NCBI RefSeq assembly: GCF_904846315.1
Contig: NZ_CAJHAF010000001.1
Span: forward strand, 1 to 64,000
Source: Psychrobacter jeotgali
GTDB lineage: Bacteria > Pseudomonadota > Gammaproteobacteria > Pseudomonadales > Moraxellaceae
Direction: 5' to 3'
Length of the DNA: 64,000 nt
Below, piece after piece: positions 52,505 to 63,330 of this stretch; the stretch's first letter is position 1; the number at the start of each line of letters is the position of its first letter. The translations under genes were made by a program, and so were the position numbers. Under the pieces are notes generated by a model that saw only the letters and a list, made by a program, of their open reading frames with translations, was not told the origin of the DNA and did no database searches.

Positions 52505-53925
52505 GATTAACTGTTGCAGAGCAAATCGCTCGTCGTAATCAAGGTAAAGCGCCAAGCCAGCTTAATGACCAACGCATTGCCGTTTATGGTGACAAAGCGA
52601 CCGCTACTAGTGAGACCAAACCGCTAACTTGGCGTCTGGCTCATCATGATGCGGTATTAGATTTGGCCACTTATGAGTCACTGCGTGGTTTTGAGGCTTT
52701 AAAAATAGCTTTAAACCAATCACCTGAGACTACCCTCAATACTATTAAAGAAGCAGTAGTAAAAGGTCGGGGCGGAGCAGGCTTCCCGGCTGGTATCAAG
52801 TGGTCACTAATGGCACCGCTCGATGGCGGGCCACGCTATTTAATATGCAATGCTGATGAGATGGAACCGGGTACTTTTAAAGATCGATTACTAATGGAGC
52901 GCCTACCATTTCAGCTGATCGAAGGCATGATTATCTCGGCTTATGCGATTGGAGCTACAGCAGGATATATCTTTATTCGCGGCGAGTATATTTTGGCTGC
53001 TGAGCGCTTGAATGCTGCCCTTGACGAGATGCGAGCTAACAATCTAATTGGCGATGATATCTTAGGTTCAGGCTATAGTTTTGATTTGCATGTGCATACC
53101 GGTGCTGGACGCTATATCTGCGGTGAAGAAACGGCTTTATTGAACGCTTTAGAGGGTCGCCGTGCTAACCCACGTACCAAGCCGCCATTTCCGCAAGTCG
53201 CTGGCGCATGGGGTCGACCTACTATCGTCAATAACGTTGAGACTTTGCATAACGTCTCAGCGATTATTTTGCATGGTAGTAAATGGTATCAGGATTTGGC
53301 GAAGATTAAAGGGGTAGTCGAAACCCCGGGCACCAAGTTATTTGGCTGTTCAGGATTAGTCAACGATCCTGGTCTATGGGAGCTGCCTTTTGGTTATACG
53401 GCACGTGAGATTATTGAAGATTTCGCTGGTGGTATGATCGAGGGTAAGAAGCTTAAAGCGTGGCTACCCGGCGGCGCCTCCACCGACTTCTTAACCGCTG
53501 ATCATTTAGACACTGTTGTTGACTTTGATACCATTCAAAAAGCTGGTAGCCGTATGGGTACAGGTCTGCTTATGGTGGTGGATGAAGAGCAAGATATGGT
53601 GGCTTTATTACGCAACCTTGAGATCTTCTTTCAGCGTGAGTCTTGCGGCTTTTGTACCCCATGCCGCGATGGCCTGCCGTGGGGAGTCAAACTGCTTACC
53701 GCCATTAATGATGGCGAAGGGCAAGTGGGTGATGTCGAAAAGTTAGAAGGCTTAACCCGCGACTTATGGATCGGTAAAACCTTTTGCGCCCATGCCCCCG
53801 GTGCTATGGAGCCTCTTATGAGTGCCATTAAATACTTCCGCCCCGAGTTCGATCAAAAAATCGCTCGAGCGGTCGGTGAAAATGTTATTGAGGCTGCAGC
53901 CAATCAACAGCCTGTAGTGAAATAA
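52501..53925 (+). CDS. nuoF: NADH-quinone oxidoreductase subunit F
   Basis: A 474-residue subunit that oxidises NADH through FMN and the N3 [4Fe-4S] cluster. The FMN/NADH loop is [13 protein letters not shown] (from about residue 89), then [14 protein letters not shown]. The cluster site is [12 protein letters not shown] with a further Cys in [11 protein letters not shown]. It is about 30 residues longer than E. coli NuoF, mainly at the N-terminus. It overlaps nuoE and lies 10 bases before nuoG. Confidence 0.98.
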   Translation: MRLTVAEQIARRNQGKAPSQLNDQRIAVYGDKATATSETKPLTWRLAHHDAVLDLATYESLRGFEALKIALNQSPETTLNTIKEAVVKGRGGAGFPAGIKWSLMAPLDGGPRYLICNADEMEPGTFKDRLLMERLPFQLIEGMIISAYAIGATAGYIFIRGEYILAAERLNAALDEMRANNLIGDDILGSGYSFDLHVHTGAGRYICGEETALLNALEGRRANPRTKPPFPQVAGAWGRPTIVNNVETLHNVSAIILHGSKWYQDLAKIKGVVETPGTKLFGCSGLVNDPGLWELPFGYTAREIIEDFAGGMIEGKKLKAWLPGGASTDFLTADHLDTVVDFDTIQKAGSRMGTGLLMVVDEEQDMVALLRNLEIFFQRESCGFCTPCRDGLPWGVKLLTAINDGEGQVGDVEKLEGLTRDLWIGKTFCAHAPGAMEPLMSAIKYFRPEFDQKIARAVGENVIEAAANQQPVVK

Positions 53926-53935
53926 GGAGAACGGC

Positions 53936-56900
53936 ATGGCAGTCATACATATTGATGGAACCACTGTCGAAGTAGATAGCTCAGACAACTTGCTACAAGC
54001 TTGTTTGTCACTTGGCATTGATGTTCCTTATTTTTGTTATCATCCGGCTTTGGGCTCGGTAGGCTCGTGCCGTCAGTGCGCAGTCAAACAGTATCAAAAC
54101 CTCGATGACATGGAAGCAGGTAAAGGCAAACTGGTGATGTCTTGTATGGTCGCACCCGCTGATGATATGTATATCTCAGTTACCGATGAGGAAGCCAAAG
54201 CCTTTCGTAAGTCTATGGTTGAGCTGCTAATGACCAACCACCCCCATGACTGTCCTACTTGTGAAGAGGGCGGTCATTGTCATTTGCAAGATATGACCTA
54301 TATGTCAGGTCATACCAATCGCCGTTATCGCTTTACCAAACGTACCCACCATAATCAAGAGCTTGGGCCTTTTATTGCTCATGAGATGAACCGCTGTATC
54401 GCCTGTTACCGCTGTGTGCGCTTTTATAAAGACTATGCCGGTGGAGAGGACTTAGGCGTTTATGCATCGAACAATCGAGTGTATTTTGGCCGTGATAAAG
54501 ATGGTCAGCTCGAAAGTGAGTTTTCAGGTAATTTAACTGAAGTATGTCCAACCGGGGTGTTCACCGACAAGACCCATTCTGAGCGCTATAACCGCAAGTG
54601 GGATATGCAGTATGCACCAAGCATCTGCCACGGCTGTTCAGCAGGTTGTAACATCTCACCAGGTGAGCGTTATGGCGAACTGCGCCGTATTGAGAACCGT
54701 TATAATGGCGAGGTAAACCGTTATTTCCTATGTGATCGGGGCCGCTTTGGTTATGGCTACGTCAATCGTGATGATCGCCCCACCCAAGCGCTAGAACTTA
54801 TCAATGAAAAACACGTCAAAATCAATATCGACTACGCACTTGATGAAACTATTAAGCGTATAAAAGATAAAAAAGTTATCGGTATTGGTTCACCGCGTGC
54901 CAGTCTTGAGACTAACTTTGCACTAAAAAACATGGTAGGTTTTGATAACTTCTCAACCGGCTTGAATCATCAGCAGCAAGCTTTAGTTAATAAATGTATC
55001 GAAGTATTGAGCACAGAAGGGATCCATAATCCCGGTATGACTGAAATTGAAAGTCATGATGCGGTACTGATTCTGGGTGAAGATATTACCCAAACCTCAT
55101 CGAGAGTAGCGCTATCTGTACGCCAAGCTGCAAAGAATGAAGGTATTAAAATGGCTGCTGCTGCCAAGACTCAAGCTTGGTTAGCAGAGCCGGTACAGCG
55201 TATTGCTCAAGGTGTAAATAGTCCAGTATATGTTATTGATGTCACTCAAACTAAGCTTGATGATATTAGTAAAGTCAGTGTGGTAGCAACGCCTGAAGAT
55301 ATTACTAGGCTAGGCTTTAAGGTTGCGGATGAGATTGCTAATTTAGCGGATGATTTGAGCCAAATATCAGATCCTCAACAAAATAATCAGCCGCAAAATG
55401 CTCATGAAACTAGCACTGATGCTATGCAAGCGCTAGCGCAGCAAATCGCTTATGATCTAATACAAGCTGATAGACCGCTGGTCGTATCAGGAAGCAGCTT
55501 GTCCTCGACGGCACTGATAGAAGCAGCGGCGCAAATCACCCAAGCATTGACCCAAAAACGTACTGCTATCAAAGCTACCGAGCAAAGTCAGGTTGATGCG
55601 CATAATGCTAAAGTCCGTGGTGGACAGCTTGATGATGAACAAATTAGTGCTGCCAAGACTCGTGCGCAAACCGAGCAGCCCGAAGAGAATAAAGAGCTAG
55701 CTGCCAAGCCTGCTAAACCTGAAACCGGTACTAATAAAGAAGCGCAAGATGATATCGATCGTGAGCCTGCCGATAAGCTTGAGTTAAAAGAAGTTAATAA
55801 GGCTTACCATGCGCAAGCGGGTATTTATCTAACCGTTCCTGATGCTAATAGCATGGGCGTGTGTTTATTGGGTGGTCAGTCCGTTGAAGAGCTATTGGCC
55901 ACGGATTTTGATGTATTAATAGTGGCCGAAAATCAGCTGACCGAAGCTATTGATGCTCGAAAACTTTCGCAGTTGTTAGTAGACAAGACTGTTATTGCTT
56001 TAGATCATCAACTGCTGGACTGGCATAAAGATGTGGATATCATATTGCCAGCAGCGAGCTTCGCTGAAGCCGATGGCACCTTGATATCAGCCGAAGGTCG
56101 TGCGCAGCGTTTCTTCCAAGTTTATGATAACAGCTACTACCATCCGCTCAGCAGTATTAAAGAGGGTTGGCGCTGGCTGCATGCCGTCCATAGCAGTCTC
56201 ATGGATAAAACAGTGGACTGGACCCAGCTCGATGATGTCATTAATGCTTTGATAGCGACTCATCCTAAATTAGCGGCTATTAAAGAGGCGGCTCCTGATG
56301 CTGATTACCGGATTAGTGGACTGAAAGTTGCCCGTGAGCCACGCCGTTATTCTGGCCGTACTGCCATGCGTGCGCCAATATCGGTACACGAGCCTATGCA
56401 GCCAAAAGACTTGGATACCGGTTTGACCTTTTCAATGGAAGGTTACAGCGGTAATAAAACTGCCAGCTCCATGATCCCTTTCGCTAACGCTCCGGGTTGG
56501 AACTCACCGCAAGCGTGGAATAAATATCAAGATAAAGTAGGCGGCAGTCTAAAGAAAGGCGATCCAGGGGTACGTATATTTGATCGCTTAGAGCGTTTAG
56601 CTATGCGCCAATATATAGCGCCAGAAGTCAGCACCATGAGCAGTACCAATATGCAGCAAGGTCAAGCCAAATTAGTGCCTATCTATAATATTTATGCCAG
56701 CTCCATGATGGCCTCTCGTAGTCCAGTAGTGGCAGAGCAGTTGCCTATCGCTACTTGGCGCGTGGGTATAGACGATGCGCAAGACTGGAATATAGCTACA
56801 GGTGATTATTTAGCGATTGAGATTGATCAGCAGCAGATTACCTTACCAGTACAAGTGGTTCCTTATTTAGCAGAAGGCTGTATTGGTTATCCAGTAGGGC

Positions 56901-57034
56901 AGGTAAACATTGTGCATCCATCAATGCCAGCATCGGTAAAGCAGGTAGATGCGCCGGTAACTTTGAGCAGTACTATGGCCGATGATCATTCAACGTCTGT
57001 AACTACAGCGCCGACCACTACGCAGGAGGTGTAA
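53936..57034 (+). CDS. nuoG: NADH-quinone oxidoreductase subunit G, with central insertion
   Basis: A 1,032-residue iron-sulfur subunit. It has the N1b [2Fe-2S] site (Cys34, Cys45, Cys48, Cys70), the N5 site ([14 protein letters not shown]), the N4 site (RCIACYRC and Cys204), and also the extra N7 site (CHGCSAGC at 231-238 and Cys266), as in E. coli. The molybdopterin-like domain follows. Residues about 545-622 are a charged, low-complexity insertion rich in Ala, Glu, Lys and Gln that the family lacks, which explains why the protein is longer than the usual 900. Confidence 0.96.
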   Translation: MAVIHIDGTTVEVDSSDNLLQACLSLGIDVPYFCYHPALGSVGSCRQCAVKQYQNLDDMEAGKGKLVMSCMVAPADDMYISVTDEEAKAFRKSMVELLMTNHPHDCPTCEEGGHCHLQDMTYMSGHTNRRYRFTKRTHHNQELGPFIAHEMNRCIACYRCVRFYKDYAGGEDLGVYASNNRVYFGRDKDGQLESEFSGNLTEVCPTGVFTDKTHSERYNRKWDMQYAPSICHGCSAGCNISPGERYGELRRIENRYNGEVNRYFLCDRGRFGYGYVNRDDRPTQALELINEKHVKINIDYALDETIKRIKDKKVIGIGSPRASLETNFALKNMVGFDNFSTGLNHQQQALVNKCIEVLSTEGIHNPGMTEIESHDAVLILGEDITQTSSRVALSVRQAAKNEGIKMAAAAKTQAWLAEPVQRIAQGVNSPVYVIDVTQTKLDDISKVSVVATPEDITRLGFKVADEIANLADDLSQISDPQQNNQPQNAHETSTDAMQALAQQIAYDLIQADRPLVVSGSSLSSTALIEAAAQITQALTQKRTAIKATEQSQVDAHNAKVRGGQLDDEQISAAKTRAQTEQPEENKELAAKPAKPETGTNKEAQDDIDREPADKLELKEVNKAYHAQAGIYLTVPDANSMGVCLLGGQSVEELLATDFDVLIVAENQLTEAIDARKLSQLLVDKTVIALDHQLLDWHKDVDIILPAASFAEADGTLISAEGRAQRFFQVYDNSYYHPLSSIKEGWRWLHAVHSSLMDKTVDWTQLDDVINALIATHPKLAAIKEAAPDADYRISGLKVAREPRRYSGRTAMRAPISVHEPMQPKDLDTGLTFSMEGYSGNKTASSMIPFANAPGWNSPQAWNKYQDKVGGSLKKGDPGVRIFDRLERLAMRQYIAPEVSTMSSTNMQQGQAKLVPIYNIYASSMMASRSPVVAEQLPIATWRVGIDDAQDWNIATGDYLAIEIDQQQITLPVQVVPYLAEGCIGYPVGQVNIVHPSMPASVKQVDAPVTLSSTMADDHSTSVTTAPTTTQEV

Positions 57035-57035
57035 T

Positions 57036-58079
57036 ATGCAAGTGACTCGTATTATCCCTGATGTGCCTAGCTTTTTGGCCGGCATGATGACTTATGAGAG
57101 CTGGTCGATCTTTTTTATGGTCGTTCAGTCTATTATGATCTTTTTAGTGGTAGTTATTACCGCAGCGTTGATGATTGTTTATGAACGCCGGATGCTAGCA
57201 CTTTGGCAAGATCGTTATGGACCCAACCGTGTGGGGCCTTTTGGCTCTTTGCAGCTGGTTGCCGATATGCTCAAAATCTTCTTTAAAGAAGATTGGACGC
57301 CAAACTTTACTGATAAGTTTATGTTTACCTTGGCGCCGGCAGTTGCTATGTTTACTGCGCTGGCGTCTTTTGCCATTATCCCCATATCACCCACACTTGG
57401 GGTTGCTGATTGGGATATTGGTATTCTGTTTTTCTTAGCTATGGGCGGTATTGCGGTTTATGCAGTGATGTTCGGTGGCTGGGCTTCGGCGAACAAGTTC
57501 TCGCTATTAGGTGGCCTGCGCTCAGCGGCACAAACCATTAGTTATGAGGTGTTCTTAGGTTTATCACTGATGGGTGTAGTGGCATTGACCGGCTCGTTTA
57601 ATCTACGTGAAATTGTCGAGTCACAAATTGATGGCTGGTATATCATTCCGCAGTTCTTTGGCTTTTTGACCTTTGTAGTTGCTGGAGTAGCGGTAACTCA
57701 CCGGCATCCCTTTGATCAACCAGAAGCGGAGCAAGAGCTTGCTGAAGGATATCATGTAGAATATTCTGGCATGAAATTCGGCATGTTCTTTATTGGCGAA
57801 TATGTCAACGTAGTATTGATATCCGCCTTGATGACGACGCTGTTTTTTGGTGGCTGGCTGGCCCCGTTTAATTTAGATATTCCATTTATTCCACCAGCTT
57901 TTTGGTTCATTATTAAAACTTTGTTTTTTATGACTATGTTTGTTTTAGCTCGGGGCTCACTAATACGTCCGCGTTATGACCAAGTGATGAATTTTGGCTG
58001 GAAGGTTTGCTTGCCAATAACCTTAGTCAATCTGTTAGTGACGGCGGCGGTTATTTTGATCTTTTCCCCCGCTGGATAA
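57036..58079 (+). CDS. nuoH: NADH-quinone oxidoreductase subunit H
   Basis: A 347-residue membrane subunit with about eight segments that forms the heel of complex I and part of the quinone tunnel. Landmarks are [30 protein letters not shown] and [20 protein letters not shown] with its conserved acidic residues. It starts one base after the nuoG stop codon, so it is probably coupled. The AGGAGG site lies inside the nuoG end. Confidence 0.98.
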   Translation: MQVTRIIPDVPSFLAGMMTYESWSIFFMVVQSIMIFLVVVITAALMIVYERRMLALWQDRYGPNRVGPFGSLQLVADMLKIFFKEDWTPNFTDKFMFTLAPAVAMFTALASFAIIPISPTLGVADWDIGILFFLAMGGIAVYAVMFGGWASANKFSLLGGLRSAAQTISYEVFLGLSLMGVVALTGSFNLREIVESQIDGWYIIPQFFGFLTFVVAGVAVTHRHPFDQPEAEQELAEGYHVEYSGMKFGMFFIGEYVNVVLISALMTTLFFGGWLAPFNLDIPFIPPAFWFIIKTLFFMTMFVLARGSLIRPRYDQVMNFGWKVCLPITLVNLLVTAAVILIFSPAG

Positions 58080-58170
58080 CTACAGTTAGCATTGACCAGC
58101 TAGCGTTGAATGACAGGCATTGATGTCATAAATGATGAATTAGGGTAAAGCTGATAAGGATAATAAATCC

Positions 58171-58719
58171 ATGTTTACTAGCATAAAAAAAATTGTCGTT
58201 GGTTTCTATACCATCGTCCGCAGCATGTGGATGGTTAATAGCCACGCAATCAGGCCGCGCGATACTATTCTATACCCTGAAGAGCCGGTGCCGGTACCAC
58301 CACGGTTTCGTGGGCGTATTATCCTAACTCGTGATCCTGATGGTGATGAGCGCTGTGTGGCTTGTAACCTATGTGCGGTAGCTTGTCCAGTGGGCTGCAT
58401 CTCGCTACAAAAAGCTGAGCGTGAAGATGGACGTTGGTATCCAGAGTTTTTCCGCATTAACTTCTCGCGCTGTATCTTTTGTGGTATGTGTGAAGAAGCT
58501 TGTCCGACGACCGCTATTCAGATGACCCCTGACTTTGAGTTAGGTGAGTACGTTCGCCAAGATTTGGTCTATGAAAAAGAGCATTTACTAATATCAGGAC
58601 CGGGTAAGTACCCTGATTACAACTATTATCGCGTAACGGGTATGGCGGTAGCAGATAAACCAAAAGGCTCAGCACAAAATGAAGCTGCGCCTGTGGATCT
58701 AAGGAGTTTGCTGCCATGA
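58171..58719 (+). CDS. nuoI: NADH-quinone oxidoreductase subunit I
   Basis: A 182-residue ferredoxin-like subunit with two [4Fe-4S] clusters (N6a and N6b). The ligands are [12 protein letters not shown] (Cys62, 65, 68, 72) and [12 protein letters not shown] (Cys101, 104, 107, 111). Length is typical. It is 91 bases after nuoH and overlaps nuoJ as ATGA. Confidence 0.98.
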   Translation: MFTSIKKIVVGFYTIVRSMWMVNSHAIRPRDTILYPEEPVPVPPRFRGRIILTRDPDGDERCVACNLCAVACPVGCISLQKAEREDGRWYPEFFRINFSRCIFCGMCEEACPTTAIQMTPDFELGEYVRQDLVYEKEHLLISGPGKYPDYNYYRVTGMAVADKPKGSAQNEAAPVDLRSLLP

Positions 58720-59411
58720 TGGATTTTTTAAATCACCCTGAATTGGTAGGGTTTTATGCGCTAGGTGCGGTAGCAATTTTTGCCAGCTTACGTGTAGTCA
58801 CTCAGGCCAATCCAGTGCACGCTATCTTATCGATGATTGTGTCGTTGTTAGCGGCAGCCGGCATTATGTTTATATTGGGTGCGCCATTTGCTGGTGCGCT
58901 TGAAGTAGTGGTTTATGCTGGCGCTATTTTGGTACTGTTCGTGTTTGTGATTATGATGCTCAATTTAGGTATGGAGAGCGAGGAGCGTGAGGAGCGCTGG
59001 CTCGATGCTCGTACTTGGGCGGTACCTACAGGATTAACCATTGTCATTGCGGTTACACTCTACGCAATGATTGGTCTGAATCATGATGAGACGGCAATGA
59101 TTGGTGGCACTACGGTTTCTGCCAAGGCTGTTGGTACGGTATTATTTAGCAAATATGTAATGTTAGTAGAGGTGGCGGCTTTATTACTGCTCGCCGCACT
59201 GGTTGCCGCTTATCATTTAGGTAAAGCGTCGTTAGATGATGAAGGTATTGATGACAATACCATGAGTCAAGCTGATAGCTCTACAATTAATAATGAATCA
59301 ACTGCTAATGCTACTGATGATGTTCAATCCACTGAAGCTTATGAATATACAGATGTCGATCCACATGATTATGTGGGTATACAACGAGTCACGCGCAAGG
59401 AGTCAGACTGA
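58716..59411 (+). CDS. nuoJ: NADH-quinone oxidoreductase subunit J, with polar tail
   Basis: A 231-residue membrane subunit with five segments and the conserved [19 protein letters not shown]. The family part ends near residue 175; the remaining 55 residues are acidic and Ser/Thr/Asn-rich and lie outside the membrane. E. coli NuoJ has 184 residues. It overlaps both nuoI (ATGA) and nuoK (TGATG). Confidence 0.96.
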   Translation: MMDFLNHPELVGFYALGAVAIFASLRVVTQANPVHAILSMIVSLLAAAGIMFILGAPFAGALEVVVYAGAILVLFVFVIMMLNLGMESEEREERWLDARTWAVPTGLTIVIAVTLYAMIGLNHDETAMIGGTTVSAKAVGTVLFSKYVMLVEVAALLLLAALVAAYHLGKASLDDEGIDDNTMSQADSSTINNESTANATDDVQSTEAYEYTDVDPHDYVGIQRVTRKESD

Positions 59412-59818
59412 TGGTACAAGCAGTGAGCGTGGCACAAGAAGTGTCGAACGTGCCGTTTGCCCATGAAGTGGTGGGCTTAGTACAGCCAGCTACTGAGGCG
59501 CAAAACGTACTGGGTATGATACCAATGAGCCATGGACTGATATTGGCTGGTATTATATTTGCAATCGGTTTGTGCGGCGTAATGGTGCGACGTAACTTCT
59601 TATTTATGTTGATGAGCCTTGAGATCATGATGAATGCAGCTGCGCTAGCATTTGTGGTGGCGGGCAGTCGCTGGGTTGATCCAGATGGGCAGATAATGTT
59701 CATCTTTATTTTAACCTTAGCCGCTGCTGAGGCTTCAATAGGGCTAGCAGTATTATTGCAGTTTTATCGTAAGCGTGGACACCTCGATGTCGATAGCGCC
59801 AATGAGATGAAAGGATGA
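59411..59818 (+). CDS. nuoK: NADH-quinone oxidoreductase subunit K
   Basis: A small membrane subunit with three segments ([53 protein letters not shown]). With the ATG that overlaps the nuoJ stop codon it has 135 residues, about 35 more than usual. The family-like start is [12 protein letters not shown] at residue 36 (59516). The overlapping start is kept because operon neighbours are coupled the same way, but 59516 is a real alternative. Confidence 0.93.
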   Translation: MVQAVSVAQEVSNVPFAHEVVGLVQPATEAQNVLGMIPMSHGLILAGIIFAIGLCGVMVRRNFLFMLMSLEIMMNAAALAFVVAGSRWVDPDGQIMFIFILTLAAAEASIGLAVLLQFYRKRGHLDVDSANEMKG

Positions 59819-59822
59819 TGTC

Positions 59823-61697
59823 ATGAGTTTATTACCATTAACCTTTATATTCCCGCTCATTGGCTTTTTAATTTTAGCCTTTATGCGTGACAGGTTAACC
59901 GAACAGGCAGCTGCGTTTGTAGGGGTGGGTAGCATGCTGCTATCGGCGCTGTGTACGCTGGCTGTCAGCTTTACTTTTTTAACCACTAATCCTGCTGGTA
60001 CGGTGGTGCAAATACCACTATGGACTTGGTTTCAGGTAGGCGATTTTAATCCAGGCTTTAGCTTGAGTTTTGATGGACTGGCATTAACGATGACCGGGGT
60101 GATTACCGGAATCGGCTTTTTGATCCATCTATTTGCTGCTTGGTATATGAAGGGTGATACCGGTTTTGCCCGCTTCTTTAGCTATATGAATCTGTTCGTC
60201 GCCAGTATGTTATTACTGGTATTAGCGGATAATTTATTATTATTATATCTAGGCTGGGAAGGCGTTGGTATTTGCTCGTACTTGCTGATTGGTTTTTATT
60301 ATCACGACCGTGCCAATGGGCGGGCGGCGATGAAAGCTTTTACGGTAACTCGGGTTGGTGATGTGTTTTTGGCCTTCGGATTGTTTTTATTGTTCCGCGA
60401 ATTTGGCACCCTTAATATTCAAGAGATTATTACTCGTGCCCCTGAGCTATTCGATATCAATAACCCAACGATGATTTTGACCACCATGATGTTAGTGGGC
60501 GGTGCGATGGGTAAATCTGCTCAGCTACCATTACATACTTGGCTTGCTGATGCGATGGCAGGGCCAACGCCGGTATCAGCACTTATTCACGCTGCTACTA
60601 TGGTAACGGCTGGGGTATATTTAATTGCCCGTATGCATCCGTTATTTATGCTAACCCCGGGTATCTTATTATACTGGGTTGGGGCAGTCGGGGCGTTAAC
60701 CTTGGTGGTTGCTGGCTTTTGTGCATTGGCACAGACTGATATTAAGCGTATTCTTGCCTATTCGACCATGAGCCAAATTGGTTATATGTTCCTCGCTTTA
60801 GGTGTTGGCGCTTGGCAGGGGGCAGTGTTCCATCTGATGACCCATGCTTTCTTTAAAGCCTTGTTATTCTTATCCTCTGGTGCGGTTATTTTAGCGGTTC
60901 ATCATGAGCAAAATATATTTAAGATGGGCGGCCTGCGTAAAAAGATACCGTTAGTATTTTGGAGCTATATCGTTGGTGGTGGGGCGCTGGCAGCCATTCC
61001 TTGGGTAACCGTTGGTTTCTATTCAAAAGAAGCTATCCTGTGGGAAGCCTATGCTACTGGTCATCAGGTGCTATTTTATATGGGGGTGTTCGGTGCCTTC
61101 TTAACCGCACTTTATACCTTTAGAATGATTTGGATTATCTTCTTTGGTGAAGAAAAAACCCCTGCGCATAAGTTATCAGGGATGTCATATTGGCTACCCC
61201 TTAGCGTATTGCTAGTACTATCGACCGCTGTTGGTGCCTTGATTGTTCCGCCTCTACAAGGCGTACTCCCTGAGAGCTTTGGACATTTATTAGAAGTGGC
61301 CAATCAAGCTGATGGTAAGCATACTGCCGAATATATTGCTATGGGAGCGATGGTTGCCGGTTTAGTGTTAGCCGCCTTATTATATGTTGCTGATAAAGGT
61401 CGGATGCTGACTCGCTTTAAGCAATCTAGCATTGGCGGAGCGCTATATCACTGGTGCTACCATGGTCTAGGCTTTGATGCGCTGTATGATTTGATTTTCG
61501 TAAAACCCTTTTTACTTATTGGCCGCTTATTTAAAGCCGATCCTATCGATAAGACTTGGAATATATTACCGACGCTGGCATCAGCGGGTAACAAAGCCAT
61601 GTCCGCTACGCAAACAGGGTCACTTCGAGGCTATGCCGCAAGCTTTGGCTTGGGTGTCGCTGTGCTGTTAGTGCTGGTAATGATAACGGTGGTATAA
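59823..61697 (+). CDS. nuoL: NADH-quinone oxidoreductase subunit L
   Basis: A 624-residue antiporter-like proton-pumping subunit with many membrane segments and a long C-terminal lateral helix. Landmarks are LGWEGVGICSYLLIGFY, KSAQLPLHTWLADAMAGPTPVSALIHAATMV and the acidic and lysine residues in the segment centres. It starts 4 bases after nuoK and ends 1 base before nuoM. Length is typical (613 in E. coli). Confidence 0.98.
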   Translation: MSLLPLTFIFPLIGFLILAFMRDRLTEQAAAFVGVGSMLLSALCTLAVSFTFLTTNPAGTVVQIPLWTWFQVGDFNPGFSLSFDGLALTMTGVITGIGFLIHLFAAWYMKGDTGFARFFSYMNLFVASMLLLVLADNLLLLYLGWEGVGICSYLLIGFYYHDRANGRAAMKAFTVTRVGDVFLAFGLFLLFREFGTLNIQEIITRAPELFDINNPTMILTTMMLVGGAMGKSAQLPLHTWLADAMAGPTPVSALIHAATMVTAGVYLIARMHPLFMLTPGILLYWVGAVGALTLVVAGFCALAQTDIKRILAYSTMSQIGYMFLALGVGAWQGAVFHLMTHAFFKALLFLSSGAVILAVHHEQNIFKMGGLRKKIPLVFWSYIVGGGALAAIPWVTVGFYSKEAILWEAYATGHQVLFYMGVFGAFLTALYTFRMIWIIFFGEEKTPAHKLSGMSYWLPLSVLLVLSTAVGALIVPPLQGVLPESFGHLLEVANQADGKHTAEYIAMGAMVAGLVLAALLYVADKGRMLTRFKQSSIGGALYHWCYHGLGFDALYDLIFVKPFLLIGRLFKADPIDKTWNILPTLASAGNKAMSATQTGSLRGYAASFGLGVAVLLVLVMITVV

Positions 61698-61698
61698 A

Positions 61699-63327
61699 AT
61701 GATAGAGTTACAACAAACGTGGATGCTACCGGCACTGATCGCTATTCCCTTTATTGCTGGATTGCTATGCTGGTTAGTTGAAAAAGTTAATAAACGCCTA
61801 CCGCGTTGGATTGCTCTGATCGGTATGATATTGACTTTTGCGCTATCACTAGTGCTTTGGCAATATGGCGATTTTGCAGGCATGAGTAAGCAGGTGATAG
61901 CCCCTGATACTGCCGTACCTTGGATGGCTGAATTTATTGTACCTTGGGTACCTGCTATGGGTATTAGCTTTCATTTAGCGATGGATGGTATGTCGCTATT
62001 GATGATTGCCTTGACGGGTTTGCTAGGGATTGCTGCTGTTGCCTGTTCATGGAATGAGATCCAGCGCCGTGTTGGCTTTTTCCACTTGAACTTGTTATGG
62101 AGTTTAGGCGGCGTTATTGGCGTATTCTTAGCCATAGATATGTTTTTGTTCTTCTTCTTTTGGGAGATGATGCTGGTTCCTATCTACTTCTTGATTGCTA
62201 TTTGGGGTCATGATGTGGTCGGCGGCAAAACTAAAGAATATGCGGCTACCAAATTTTTTATCTATACCCAGCTCTCTGGGCTTATCATGCTCATCGGTAT
62301 CTTGCTATTGGTGTTATTCAACCAAGCTTATACTGGAGTTCTAAGCTTTAATTATAATGACTTAATCGGCACGCCTTTGGGTGGTTGGGAATATCCGATC
62401 ATGCTGTGCTTCTTCATTGGTTTTGCGGTCAAGCTACCTATTGTGCCCTTTCATGGCTGGTTGCCGGACGCGCATGCGCAAGCACCAACAGCGGGCTCGG
62501 TGGATTTAGCTGGGGTATTGATTAAGACTGCCGCTTATGGTTTGATTCGTTTTGTCTTGCCATTTTTCCCTGAAGCCTCACAAGAGTTTGCTCCGATTGC
62601 CATTACTTTAGGTACTATTGGTATCTTCTACGGGGCGTGGCTGGCCTTTATGCAAACGGACATGAAGCGCTTACTGGCTTATACCAGTATCTCGCACATG
62701 GGTTTTGTAGTGTTAGCTATTTATGCCGGTACGCTAATCAGCCTACAGGGCCTAATGATACAAATGCTGGCGCACGGTCTAAGCTCAGCCGCCCTATTTA
62801 TTATGGCAGGTCAGTTATACGAGCGCTTGCATACGCGTGATTTGACCTTGATGGGTGGTATGTGGGGCCAGTTCCGCTATTACGCTCCGCTATTGATGTT
62901 CTTCTGTGCCGCCTTGCTAGGTATTCCTGGTACCGGTAACTTCATCGGCGAGTTTATGATTTTGTTTGGTGCCTTTGGCCAGTATCCGGTATTTGTAGTG
63001 TTTGCAACCTTTAGCTTAGTGTTAGCAGGTTTGTACTCTCTCATCTTGATTCATCAAGCATTATTTGGGGTGAATAATACCAAGGAGTTGGCGCTACATG
63101 AGACCAAATCCCATGGTTTACCGACCCGACCACTAAAGGATTTGGGTAAGCGCGAGATATCATTGCTATTGATGTTGGCAGGAGGGTTAGTGTGGCTTGG
63201 CTTATATCCACAGCCTATATTGGACACTTCAAGTCATGCGATGCAGTGGATTAATAATGCGTATATTTATAGTGAAGTATCACAGATCAATATACTGCAG
63301 TCACTTGATGCGATGGAGGCACGTTAA
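61699..63327 (+). CDS. nuoM: NADH-quinone oxidoreductase subunit M
   Basis: A 542-residue antiporter-like proton-pumping subunit. Landmarks are FFFFWEMMLVPIYFLIAIWG, KLPIVPFHGWLPDAHAQAPTAGSV and MKRLLAYTSISHMGFV. It is about 30 residues longer than E. coli NuoM (509), mainly at the C-terminus. It is followed after 3 bases by nuoN. Confidence 0.98.
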   Translation: MIELQQTWMLPALIAIPFIAGLLCWLVEKVNKRLPRWIALIGMILTFALSLVLWQYGDFAGMSKQVIAPDTAVPWMAEFIVPWVPAMGISFHLAMDGMSLLMIALTGLLGIAAVACSWNEIQRRVGFFHLNLLWSLGGVIGVFLAIDMFLFFFFWEMMLVPIYFLIAIWGHDVVGGKTKEYAATKFFIYTQLSGLIMLIGILLLVLFNQAYTGVLSFNYNDLIGTPLGGWEYPIMLCFFIGFAVKLPIVPFHGWLPDAHAQAPTAGSVDLAGVLIKTAAYGLIRFVLPFFPEASQEFAPIAITLGTIGIFYGAWLAFMQTDMKRLLAYTSISHMGFVVLAIYAGTLISLQGLMIQMLAHGLSSAALFIMAGQLYERLHTRDLTLMGGMWGQFRYYAPLLMFFCAALLGIPGTGNFIGEFMILFGAFGQYPVFVVFATFSLVLAGLYSLILIHQALFGVNNTKELALHETKSHGLPTRPLKDLGKREISLLLMLAGGLVWLGLYPQPILDTSSHAMQWINNAYIYSEVSQINILQSLDAMEAR

Positions 63328-63330
63328 GTC

